Origin: Glandiceps talaboti
Taxonomy: Eukaryota > Hemichordata > Enteropneusta > Spengelidae
Direction of reading: 5' to 3'
NCBI RefSeq assembly: GCF_964340395.1
Contig: NC_135551.1
Location: forward strand, 2,585,001-2,649,000
DNA length: 64,000 nucleotides
The position numbers and the translations under genes are program-made. This document shows, in pieces, positions 62,501 through 64,000 of the stretch (positions within the stretch are counted from its first letter, which is position 1; each line of letters begins with the position of its first letter). The notes beneath the pieces were generated by a model that was not told the DNA's origin, did not search any database, and saw only the letters and a program-made list of their open reading frames with translations.

Positions 62501-63307
62501 ATAAAGTTTACCTAATAAAGAAGAAGGATACATTCTGAATTCTCAGTGTTTAATAAAAAGTTGACTATTAAATGAGATAGAATACATTGGTTTCAATCAC
62601 TCTAACCTATCAGTACTGAGTTGGTGTTGATGTGATACATGTCTATTTAATTTAATGGTAAGGTAGACTGCACCACACAAATAAACTCTTTAAATGTTTG
62701 CTGTTATTTTGTTCAAGAAAACTCAAACCTGTTCTCACAGTTAACCTCAGTAAAAAATCGGGGGGTCACCATATACATTTTTGAAGTAGAGGTCAAAATA
62801 TTATCTAAATTGAGTCATTTTAGAATCCAATATGGCTGTCGAACACTCAACTCTGTGGGATAAAAAATTGATCATCTCCTTAAAAGCAAAATGGTAAACC
62901 CCCAATTTCTTTATTTTTTCAAAAGGACCAGGAGCAAACTTCCGTGTAGGAAAGTTTAAAGAGAATTGAAGAATTTTTCAAATTGATTTGCAGGGAAATT
63001 TATCCCCAAGGCATGTTTTACCTTGAGATGAAATTACTGAACATTTATACAGTGTTATAATGTGTATGTTTGTACTATTAGAATGGCAATTGGCACTGCC
63101 AATGGTCTGGCTATGGTTGACTACATACAGAGAACGTGTCTACTCAGTATGGGCACACCAGACTTGTACGGTTCAGCTGACCCTTACCAGAGGACACCTA
63201 GATCACCAAAGAGAAATAAGCCACAGGGACTTGGAGATATTGTAGAACAAGGCACAACAGAACCGGAGAGATGTCGATCTCCTCCTGGTAATTCCAACTC
63301 TGAACAG
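18964..63307 (+). CDS. STXBP5: Tomosyn (syntaxin-binding protein 5), 14 internal exons, partial at both ends
   Basis: Tomosyn is a cytosolic and membrane-associated WD40 protein. It binds syntaxin and SNAP-25 through a C-terminal R-SNARE motif and inhibits SNARE-dependent vesicle fusion (known for the family). Seen here: 14 exons at 18964-19045, 28955-29055, 30036-30170, 30895-30958, 38903-39110, 43685-43766, 46735-46889, 53656-53728, 55387-55543, 56047-56114, 59516-59556, 59958-60160, 61371-61690 and 63082-63307. All have AG/GT borders and their phases agree throughout, giving 1915 nt or about 638 residues. Diagnostic strings in order are LHLWNLRQKRPAILHSLKF, FQSKWLYIGTERGNIHIVN, EGKQFLCSHTDGSLTLWN, FENPYPMDLHESPVTC, SYPEIIITGHADGSVKFWDA and PGYQPEL. 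These match STXBP5/STXBP5L in order and spacing rather than LLGL. The first coding exons and the C-terminal SNARE exons are absent. The encoded part is the double beta-propeller and the start of the linker. No internal stop or frameshift is seen, so the gene looks intact. I infer a single invertebrate tomosyn rather than a particular vertebrate paralogue. Confidence 0.95.
19229..28482. repeat. 9.25-kb minisatellite, 41/38-bp unit, about 230 copies
   Basis: The array fills most of the first window intron. The invariant core is AATTACTGATAGTTACTAGT then ATTACAGTAGT. The junction varies: GGTTATAGG, CTTTATAGG, GGTCATAGG (41 bp) or GATAGG, GGTAGG (38 bp). Substitutions are few (ACTGG for ACTAG, CAATAGT for CAGTAGT) and are shared by blocks of units, showing higher-order duplication. 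For example, a block of about 20 units marked by GATAGTTAATT recurs at 24017, 24851 and 25647. Every unit holds CTGAT (branch-point-like) and ATAG|GTAATT (acceptor and donor back to back). Stops in all frames rule out coding. Confidence 0.98.
28841..28954 (+). repeat. Degenerate tandem copies of the W2 acceptor and exon start
   Basis: The sequence TGTTTTTTCCAACAG plus the exon start GGTGCTTTAGTCAGTG is echoed upstream as CCAACAGGCTGATTTAGTC (28866 on) and CCAACTGGATGCTTTAGTC (28900 on). The first echo keeps a pyrimidine tract and AG (28870-28871). Its use would add 83 nt and an in-frame stop, so it is a decoy or a source of nonsense transcripts. Confidence 0.8.
28955..29055 (+). CDS. STXBP5: Tomosyn exon W2
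   Basis: This 101-nt exon runs from phase 0 to phase 2. It encodes GALVSVCADDSLHLWNLRQ and on to FNRER, one of the most conserved tomosyn segments (a WD40 blade ending in LHLWNLRQKRPAILHSLKF). The acceptor is TTTTTTCCAACAG and the donor AAAG|GTAAGA. The acceptor and first exon bases have degenerate tandem copies just upstream (28841-28954), which create a decoy AG at 28870-28871. Confidence 0.95.
29056..30035. other. Intron, mostly unique sequence
   Basis: The 980-bp intron between W2 and W3. It holds one direct duplication of a roughly 34-bp unit with CCGTATGTGCAGACCTA at about 29526-29592. No other gene or repeat was seen. Confidence 0.6.
30036..30170 (+). CDS. STXBP5: Tomosyn exon W3
   Basis: This 135-nt exon runs from phase 2 to phase 2. 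It encodes ITFSHLPFQSKWLYIGTERG followed by a segment ending GYVINWNKAIEL. The acceptor CTTTCTTCTAG has a good pyrimidine tract, and the donor is GAATT|GTAAGT. The last 9 exon bases plus the donor and about 24 intron bases recur at 30348 inside the pentanucleotide repeat of the following intron. Confidence 0.95.
30202..30572. repeat. (CACAA/CACAG)n pentamer array with an embedded donor-site copy
   Basis: Pentamers CACAA and CACAG in blocks run from about 30207 to 30572. They are interrupted at 30348-30402 by a copy of the W3 3' end (CATTGAATT|GTAAGTAATC plus following intron bases). The copy lies 186 bp after the true donor. The array therefore duplicated together with the exon edge. Confidence 0.95.
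30573..30894. other. Intron remainder, nothing recognised
   Basis: AT-rich unique sequence up to the W4 acceptor. Confidence 0.5.
30895..30958 (+). CDS. STXBP5: Tomosyn exon W4
   Basis: This 64-nt exon runs from phase 2 to phase 0. With the split leucine codon it encodes LSRKTHPGPVVHLSDNPLD and PNK, matching the family SSKSHPGPVVHISDNP stretch. The acceptor is TATTTGTAG and the donor AAG|GTACGT. The following intron is 7.9 kb and holds two large minisatellites. Confidence 0.93.
30959..31845. other. Intron, nothing recognised
   Basis: Unique-looking AT-rich DNA at the start of the 7.9-kb W4-W5 intron. No exon-like segment or repeat. Confidence 0.4.
31846..31955. repeat. 32-bp tandem repeat, 3.4 copies
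   Basis: Units share GTTTATGAGTGCATGACTTG then TAAAGTCAC. Each contains an inverted pair around TGACTTGTAAAGTCA (TGACTT/AAGTCA). Confidence 0.88.
31956..32766. other. Intron, nothing recognised
   Basis: No supported gene or tandem repeat. A short polypurine patch GGGGGAGGGGG lies near 32310. Confidence 0.35.
32768..32900. repeat. (CTGT)n and (GT)n microsatellites
   Basis: CTGT tetramers from 32768 to about 32845, followed by TGTGTGTG at about 32872-32900. The antisense strand reads DRQTDRQ, a simple-repeat artefact. Confidence 0.96.
32910..34085 (-). repeat. Dispersed repeat, copy B (inverted relative to 12400-13360)
   Basis: This longer copy of the same family includes a left part (CTGCTGGACCGATTGCTTTG, TTGGTCAAAAAACTTAAACT) that copy A does not show. 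It then carries the common part with GACATGATGATTCCCTTAGT, AAATTTATATCTCAAAAAGT and several diverged sub-units with CCATAGCAACAGCCAAAT. It ends near GTACAACGCCATTGGAGGTA. There is no conserved ORF. It lies in the W4-W5 intron. Confidence 0.85.
34086..34289. other. Short unannotated intron segment
   Basis: Nothing recognised between the dispersed repeat and the 49-bp array. Confidence 0.4.
34290..36968. repeat. 2.7-kb minisatellite, 49-bp unit with expandable (TATG)n
   Basis: About 50 copies share GGATCCACTTGATGCACTGA then GACTGATATGT, followed by a variable GTATGTATG tract and TAGAGT. The tetranucleotide portion has expanded independently in several units (35220-35560) and massively at 36343-36515, where (TATG)n and (TG)n run for about 170 bp. 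Variants include GGATCTACTT, GGATATACTT and an ACTAGCTGAG insertion seen twice (35048 and 36674). The very long minus-strand ORFs are repeat artefacts. Confidence 0.98.
37050..37112. repeat. (TGATG)n pentamer tract
   Basis: About 12 copies of GTGAT/TGATG. Flanking intron to 37450 shows nothing else apart from a T-run near 37370. Confidence 0.93.
37455..38733. repeat. 57/54-bp minisatellite open in several frames
   Basis: About 22 units share GAGAGCACCAAAAGTACTCC then AGACATG, optional CTG, CACTGTGCACAGGAAAGTA and TGGCTGTA. Length changes only by 3 bp (CTG present or absent), so one plus-strand frame (to a TAA at 38731-38733) and three minus-strand frames stay open for 380-430 codons. A six-unit block marked by GCACCGGAAAG recurs 339 bp apart (37890 and 38229). 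Each unit has the palindrome TGCACTGTGCA. It lies inside the W4-W5 intron and has no good donor before its stop. I treat it as non-coding. Confidence 0.95.
38903..39110 (+). CDS. STXBP5: Tomosyn exon W5
   Basis: This 208-nt exon runs from phase 0 to phase 1. It encodes LLIGFESGAIVLWDLRSKAA, then PTPVRSISWSHEGKQF and DGSLTLWNMKHPSKAV, which are two WD40 strands with their WD/WN ends. The acceptor is GTTGTTTGCAG and the donor is CTCATG|GTAAGTAGA. A 38-bp minisatellite whose unit contains TATG|GTAAGTAAA begins 18 bases after the donor. Confidence 0.96.
39129..43395. repeat. 4.3-kb minisatellite, 38-bp unit, about 112 copies, each with GTAAGT
   Basis: The unit reads ATGTATGGTAAGTAAACTAG then GCAACATAACTTATATAG. 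It begins 18 bases after the W5 donor (CATG|GTAAGTAGA) and the first unit overlaps sequence that looks like a copy of that donor. Rare variants (TTTGATAAG, GCAATATAAC, GTACACTAG, GCTACATAAC) recur exactly 1330 bp apart (40741/42071, 41111/42441), proving a 35-unit higher-order duplication. Nearly every unit retains an intact GTAAGT. Confidence 0.98.
43396..43684. other. Intron tail before exon W6
   Basis: AT-rich unique sequence. The minus-strand ORF here has no support. Confidence 0.5.
43685..43766 (+). CDS. STXBP5: Tomosyn exon W6
   Basis: This 82-nt exon runs from phase 1 to phase 2 and encodes AKPPIMKGARPDPCAPITKV then EWKSCKGM. It corresponds to the family PHGK...CKPILKVE(F/Y)KT segment, which is a variable loop followed by a conserved strand. 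The acceptor is TGTTTTAAACAG and the donor GGAAT|GTAAGT. The ORF is short and would be missed without homology. Confidence 0.9.
43860..46146. repeat. 2.3-kb minisatellite, 28-bp unit, about 82 copies, each with TAG(G/A)GTGAGT
   Basis: The unit reads GTGAGTTAAATGTCTTGTCA then TCCCTAGG. It starts about 93 bases after the W6 donor. The junction TCATCCCTAG plus G or A plus GTGAGT gives an acceptor-like and a donor-like site one base apart in every copy. Variants TGTATTG, TGTCGTG and TGTAATTG mark sub-blocks. The one-base insertion ATGTAATTG recurs 365 bp apart (44186 and 44551), i.e. a 13-unit duplication. Confidence 0.98.
46147..46734. other. Intron with one 60-bp direct duplication
   Basis: A segment with AAACATATCTTGTATATGTA then GGATGTCTTAGCC is duplicated at about 46222-46326. 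Otherwise nothing recognised up to the W7 acceptor. Confidence 0.6.
46735..46889 (+). CDS. STXBP5: Tomosyn exon W7
   Basis: This 155-nt exon runs from phase 2 to phase 1. It encodes EPYIVFCGGLTYDKAAKQPS, LTIMQGKNTTVLEMEHPIID and FICLCETPWPN. These match the family strings EPFIILSGGLSYD, LTVMHGK and LCETPYPN. The acceptor is TTAACTTACAG and the donor AAATG|GTAAGA. The apparent ORF continues past the donor for a few codons, but that extension is intronic. Confidence 0.96.
47058..47772. repeat. Dispersed repeat with GC-rich hairpin head and 151-bp tandem units
   Basis: The head CCCCGCCGGACAAAGTCCGG then GACGGGG can fold into a strong stem. It is followed by (GTCC)n and GATGCCTGGACCGATTTCTT. Then come about four 151-bp units with ATACGATCCAATATGG, GCAGCCATTTTGTTTGCGAA, CCATGTCCAAAGCCATAACT and CAGACATG (landmarks at 47281, 47432, 47583, 47735). 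It ends at a C-run near 47772. It is GC-richer than its surroundings. The translated frames are repetitive and I do not regard them as a protein. Confidence 0.8.
47773..48250. other. Intron, short duplication only
   Basis: CCATGTCCAATGAGGAGACA and a near-copy lie about 50 bp apart at 47850-47915. No gene seen. Confidence 0.4.
48255..48580. repeat. G-rich minisatellite, about 60-bp unit, G-quadruplex-prone
   Basis: Six or so units contain GATGAATGTGGTAGTTGATA then GGGATAGGGGTACAGAAATA and a G-run of 3 to 9. The G-rich strand is the plus (transcribed-sense) strand. Runs such as GGGGGTGGGGGGGTGGGG at about 48290-48310 suit quadruplex formation. Confidence 0.92.
48612..53450. repeat. 4.8-kb minisatellite, 68-bp unit, C/A/T-only strand bias
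   Basis: About 70 copies share CATGACTACCACTATTGTCA then TTACCACTACTACAATCACC, ACCACTACATCACTACCACC and ATCAT. It looks grown from ACC/ATC trinucleotides. The plus strand is almost free of G apart from CATGAC and ATTGTC. Some units lack the CACCATGAC portion (e.g. 50550-50770, 51085-51170, 51480-51560), and these short-unit clusters recur at about 395-bp spacing. It ends about 200 bases before exon W8. Confidence 0.98.
53545..53586. repeat. (CAA)n microsatellite
   Basis: About 12 ACA/CAA triplets directly follow the degenerate end of the 68-bp array, 70 bases upstream of exon W8. Confidence 0.93.
53656..53728 (+). CDS. STXBP5: Tomosyn exon W8
   Basis: This 73-nt exon runs from phase 1 to phase 2 and encodes DIQDPYAIIVLLENDMVVVD then LTSQG, matching the family EPYAVVVLLEKDLVLIDL strand. 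The acceptor is TATTTCTCTGCAG and the donor CAAGG|GTAAGT. It is squeezed between the 68-bp array that ends about 200 bases upstream and the 30-bp array that begins about 37 bases downstream. Confidence 0.93.
53765..54745. repeat. 30-bp minisatellite, about 33 copies
   Basis: The unit reads AATGCCATGATACCAGCATT then AAGTATTCAA. It begins about 37 bases after the W8 donor with a few degenerate copies. GAATATTTAA/GAATATTCAA variant pairs recur with 300-bp spacing (54261, 54561), a ten-unit block. It is open in frames on both strands (MIPALSIQNA) only because 30 is a multiple of 3. Confidence 0.97.
54746..55300. repeat. 73-bp minisatellite, about 7.5 copies, dimeric
   Basis: Units share CTAAGTACACCTGGTAAACT then TAATATATATATCTGACTGT and GGTTTGATGCCAGCTATCAT. 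Two forms alternate (TTCCGTCATTG with TTTCTC against CCTGTTATTG with TTCCTC), so the amplified unit is partly a 146-bp dimer. It directly abuts the 30-bp array. Confidence 0.94.
55387..55543 (+). CDS. STXBP5: Tomosyn exon W9
   Basis: This 157-nt exon runs from phase 2 to phase 0. It encodes FPCFENPYPMDLHESPVTCV, then YYADCPPDIIPAFYSVG and KKRQGYSKK. The family strings FENPYP(L/M)(S/D)IHESPVTC, DCP.DLIP.LYSVG and KRQGYSKK are all present. The acceptor is GTTTGATTACAG and the donor AAAAAG|GTAAAC. Confidence 0.96.
55625..55701. mobile_element. MITE-like CCAATCA element, copy 1
   Basis: It starts GGTACAATATTCTGTTAACC, has AATCAAAAAATGCC in the middle, and ends GGATGTTGCACTT. The terminal inverted repeats are partly decayed relative to copy 2. 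Confidence 0.6.
55751..55831. mobile_element. MITE-like CCAATCA element, copy 2 (best preserved)
   Basis: GGTGCAACAT at 55751-55760 is the perfect inverted repeat of ATGTTGCACC at 55822-55831. Between them lie CTGTAATAACCAATCAAAAA and ATGCC. The length is 81 bp. CATAC-type flanks occur on both sides, but a target-site duplication is not certain. Confidence 0.65.
56047..56114 (+). CDS. STXBP5: Tomosyn exon W10
   Basis: This 68-nt exon runs from phase 0 to phase 2 and encodes EWPVKGGEWGSGGNSYPEII then ITG, matching the family EWPI.GG.WGLGAQSYPEIIITG. The acceptor is TATGTTTTGTAG and the donor ACTGG|GTAAGT. Read-through of the donor meets TAA at once. A 33-bp near-copy of its 3' half lies in the intron at 56128-56160. 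Confidence 0.94.
56277..56450. repeat. 45-bp tandem repeat, 3.8 copies
   Basis: Units share CACATCACCTCAAGGTCTAT then GAAAGACTTGCTATTGTTTG. They are nearly identical. The unit is a multiple of 3, which explains the 95-codon ORF here. Confidence 0.94.
56640..56740 (-). mobile_element. Relative of the 18742-18837 MITE-like element
   Basis: Read on the minus strand, 56733 to about 56680 gives GATATGGATTTTGTGGACCT, CAGTAGTA and GCCCTCCT. This aligns with the left half of 18742-18837 at roughly 80% by eye. The other half has diverged or been replaced. Confidence 0.5.
56900..59420 (+). mobile_element. 5'-truncated, frameshifted LINE (APE-type endonuclease and reverse transcriptase)
   Basis: The first open frame (56925-58145) begins inside an apurinic-type endonuclease (motifs ILGDFNADLG and SSDHFPIS). 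It passes through a linker with a Cys cluster and enters the RT fingers (LEKGKAMGRDGIMSEH). After a stop near 58143 the RT continues in other frames: FGFKKNHSTD, FLDARKAFDRVNHW (across a shift at 58379), GVRQGSIISPKLF and the catalytic YADD box (LLYADDIVLIS, 58674-58706). Then, after another shift, it reads VKKYLGYIVTSNGCDEADMQ to a stop at about 59034, with recognisable tail traces to about 59240. The 3' end is (ATAAT)n-like at about 59388-59410. The first endonuclease part and any ORF1 are missing. Sense insertion in the W10-W11 intron. It is a dead copy; the clade is not assigned. Confidence 0.9.
59516..59556 (+). CDS. STXBP5: Tomosyn exon W11 (41-nt exon)
   Basis: This 41-nt exon runs from phase 2 to phase 1 and completes ITG|HADGSVKFWDASA, the strongest WD40 signature in the gene. 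The acceptor is TGTTATTGTAG and the donor TGCAG|GTGAGT. The preceding 3.4-kb intron carries the truncated LINE. Confidence 0.94.
59958..60160 (+). CDS. STXBP5: Tomosyn exon W12
   Basis: This 203-nt exon runs from phase 1 to phase 0. It encodes VSLQVLYKLKTAKIFEKKSK, a short charged loop, EEDPYAIQLIQMCLDSRILS and GHVIIYRFSKQE. All correspond to the family LQVLYKLKTSKVFEK, DEDPYAIQ and HVIIYRFSKQE. The acceptor is TCTCATTCATAG and the donor CTTCCT|GTAAGT. A degenerate GATAC/GATAT array begins about 20 bases into the intron. Confidence 0.96.
60185..60525. repeat. Degenerate (GATAY)n pentamer array
   Basis: GATAC, GATAT, AATAC and AATAT pentamers mix irregularly from about 20 bases after the W12 donor. 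This is far more degenerate than the other arrays, so it is older or under a different mutational regime. Confidence 0.93.
60727..61107. repeat. 42-bp minisatellite, 9 copies
   Basis: Units share GCAATAAAAGATTTCATGGT then TTGGCCACTAGGAGTGC(C/T)(G/A)TTT. They vary at only a few positions. The unit is divisible by 3 and so gives spurious ORFs on both strands. Confidence 0.96.
61108..61370. other. Intron tail before exon W13
   Basis: Nothing recognised apart from the acceptor at its end. Confidence 0.5.
61371..61690 (+). CDS. STXBP5: Tomosyn exon W13
   Basis: This 320-nt exon runs from phase 0 to phase 2. It starts SIEVSIVYDAEEIETPDCEL and continues through a serine/threonine-rich low-complexity loop (about 61434-61535). 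It ends with KDNVPNLKVR, PPGYQPELICQFVWVDGEPP and NSSYGV. The family has a matching hypervariable loop between VETPE and DNVPCLKVK, then PGYQTELVIQLVWV. The acceptor is TTCTATATTACAG and the donor GGAGT|GTAAGT. Confidence 0.96.
61741..61812. mobile_element. MITE-like CCAATCA element, copy 3
   Basis: It reads CAGCTGCAACATTCTGCTAA then CCAATCAAAAACG and ends GATAACATCCAA. It is clearly the same family as 55625-55831, with decayed ends. Confidence 0.6.
62061..62200. repeat. Direct duplication of about 70 bp
   Basis: GAGAATAAGTCAACCTTCTT then GACCCTCTAGCATGAG and CAGGTAC occur twice, starting at about 62060 and 62128. Confidence 0.85.
62201..63081. other. Intron before exon W14, nothing firm
   Basis: No gene. 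The segment 62755-63020 (AAAATCGGGGGGTCACCATA, CCAATATGGCTGTCGAA) has the look of a dispersed repeat because CCAATATGGC also occurs in the 151-bp units at 47240, but the similarity is short. Confidence 0.35.
63082..63307 (+). CDS. STXBP5: Tomosyn exon W14 (last exon in window)
   Basis: This 226-nt exon runs from phase 2 to phase 0. It encodes MAIGTANGLAMVDYIQRTCL, LSMGTPDLYGSADPYQRTPR and a linker ending NSNSEQ. The family strings NCNG.AMVDY.QK, LYGSNDPY and PRSPRK are evident. The boundary after EQ coincides with the vertebrate exon junction before the KMNNFIEKVKTKSRKFSKM helix. The acceptor is a weak TTTGTACTATTAG and the donor is CAG|GTATGA. The remaining exons lie right of 64000. Confidence 0.95.
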
Positions 63308-64000
63308 GTATGACTGTGGCACAATTAGTTTATACAAGATTAGACAGACTGAAACTAAAATTGCTATTTTGGCATGTGCATGTAGTATGTGATATAAATG
63401 GGCAATGGTAATGCATTGGTTATGTAGATACATCAGTCAGTCTGTAATCATGATAATGTAAACAGTTATCTAGTAGTCTTTGTCAGCATCATGTACTAAA
63501 ACCTACCTGCATGGTTCTTGAGTATTAAAACTAAATGTAATCATATTATAATGAATGGCAATTTACAAATTGAATGCATATTATAATGAATGGCAATTTA
63601 CAAATTGAATGCATATTATAATGAATGGCAATTTACAAATTGAATGCATATTTTCTCCTGAGAGCTCAAGGTACTGGCAATGATTACCCCTGGCATGGAT
63701 CAATGAAGCTACAATAACCCTTTAAAGTTTATACTTCAACTCCCTAGGGAACATTCAATCCATTGCAGCCTCTATAAGCGCATAGGATTAAAGCATTCAC
63801 ATTGCAACCTCTATCCTACCAGGTCCCCAATTATACAGCTGGGTTGACTGAGGCACAATTATGGTTCAAATCTTGCCAAAGGATCATAAACTAAAATTTG
63901 CTACTAGATTTGATAGTGTGGTAAACTGTGGATATAGAATTATATACAAAATACAGTATATATTATGAGAATAGGATAAATTATTAAAATAACTATGTTC
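63308..64000. other. Start of the intron after W14, with a 35-bp triplicate
   Basis: Three copies of a 35-bp unit (ATTATAATGAATGGCAATTT then ACAAATTGAATGCAT) lie at about 63543-63648. The rest is AT-rich unique sequence running off the right edge. Confidence 0.6.

Noticed and set aside
63082-63650. Origin of the 35-bp triplicate from exon W14 (shared AATGGCAATT)
   Set aside because: Only about 10 bases match and flanking bases differ, so chance similarity in AT-rich DNA is enough.

Overview
The window is nuclear DNA of a multicellular animal, most likely a marine invertebrate. It is AT-rich, and its only host gene is split into short exons with consensus GT/AG junctions and introns of 0.4 to 10 kb. 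There is no operon structure or prokaryotic signal. The sequence alone does not settle whether this is an invertebrate deuterostome (lancelet or hemichordate type) or a lophotrochozoan.

The one host gene I can support is a plus-strand tomosyn (syntaxin-binding protein 5, STXBP5/STXBP5L family). Fourteen consecutive exons between 18964 and 63307 join without a frame break. They give about 638 residues that follow the vertebrate protein in order, from the end of the first WD40 repeat region through the double beta-propeller core to the serine-rich linker. The first exons (start codon side) were not found. The last exons (the R-SNARE-like tail) lie beyond the right edge. Most of the long lines an ORF finder would report here are minisatellites that stay open because their unit is a multiple of 3.

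Layout: 1-375 is a 38-bp minisatellite running off the left edge. 376-18963 is upstream or 5'-intronic DNA with small tandem repeats, palindromic MITE-like elements (5716-5973 and 18742-18837), the 3' end of an L2/CR1-like LINE (6645-6930), a broken hAT transposase tail (11224-11584) and one copy of a roughly 1-kb dispersed repeat. Its inverted partner lies at 32910-34085. From 18964 on, the tomosyn introns hold a series of large minisatellites: a 41/38-bp unit (19229-28482), 49-bp (34290-36968), 57/54-bp (37455-38733), 38-bp (39129-43395), 28-bp (43860-46146), 68-bp (48612-53450), 30-bp (53765-54745), 73-bp (54745-55300) and 42-bp (60727-61107). A 5'-truncated, frameshifted LINE occupies most of the intron at 56115-59515.

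The most unusual signal is the relation between repeats and splice sites. In at least four introns, exon edges with their splice sites have been copied into the neighbouring intron. Several arrays start within 15 to 100 bases of a real donor. The three simplest large arrays carry in every unit an AG followed at once, or after 1 to 7 bases, by a GTAAGT, GTGAGT or GTAATT donor-like sequence. Together that makes several hundred cryptic donor or recursive-splice-like sites inside one gene. Whether these are used, or merely reflect how the arrays were born, cannot be told from DNA alone.
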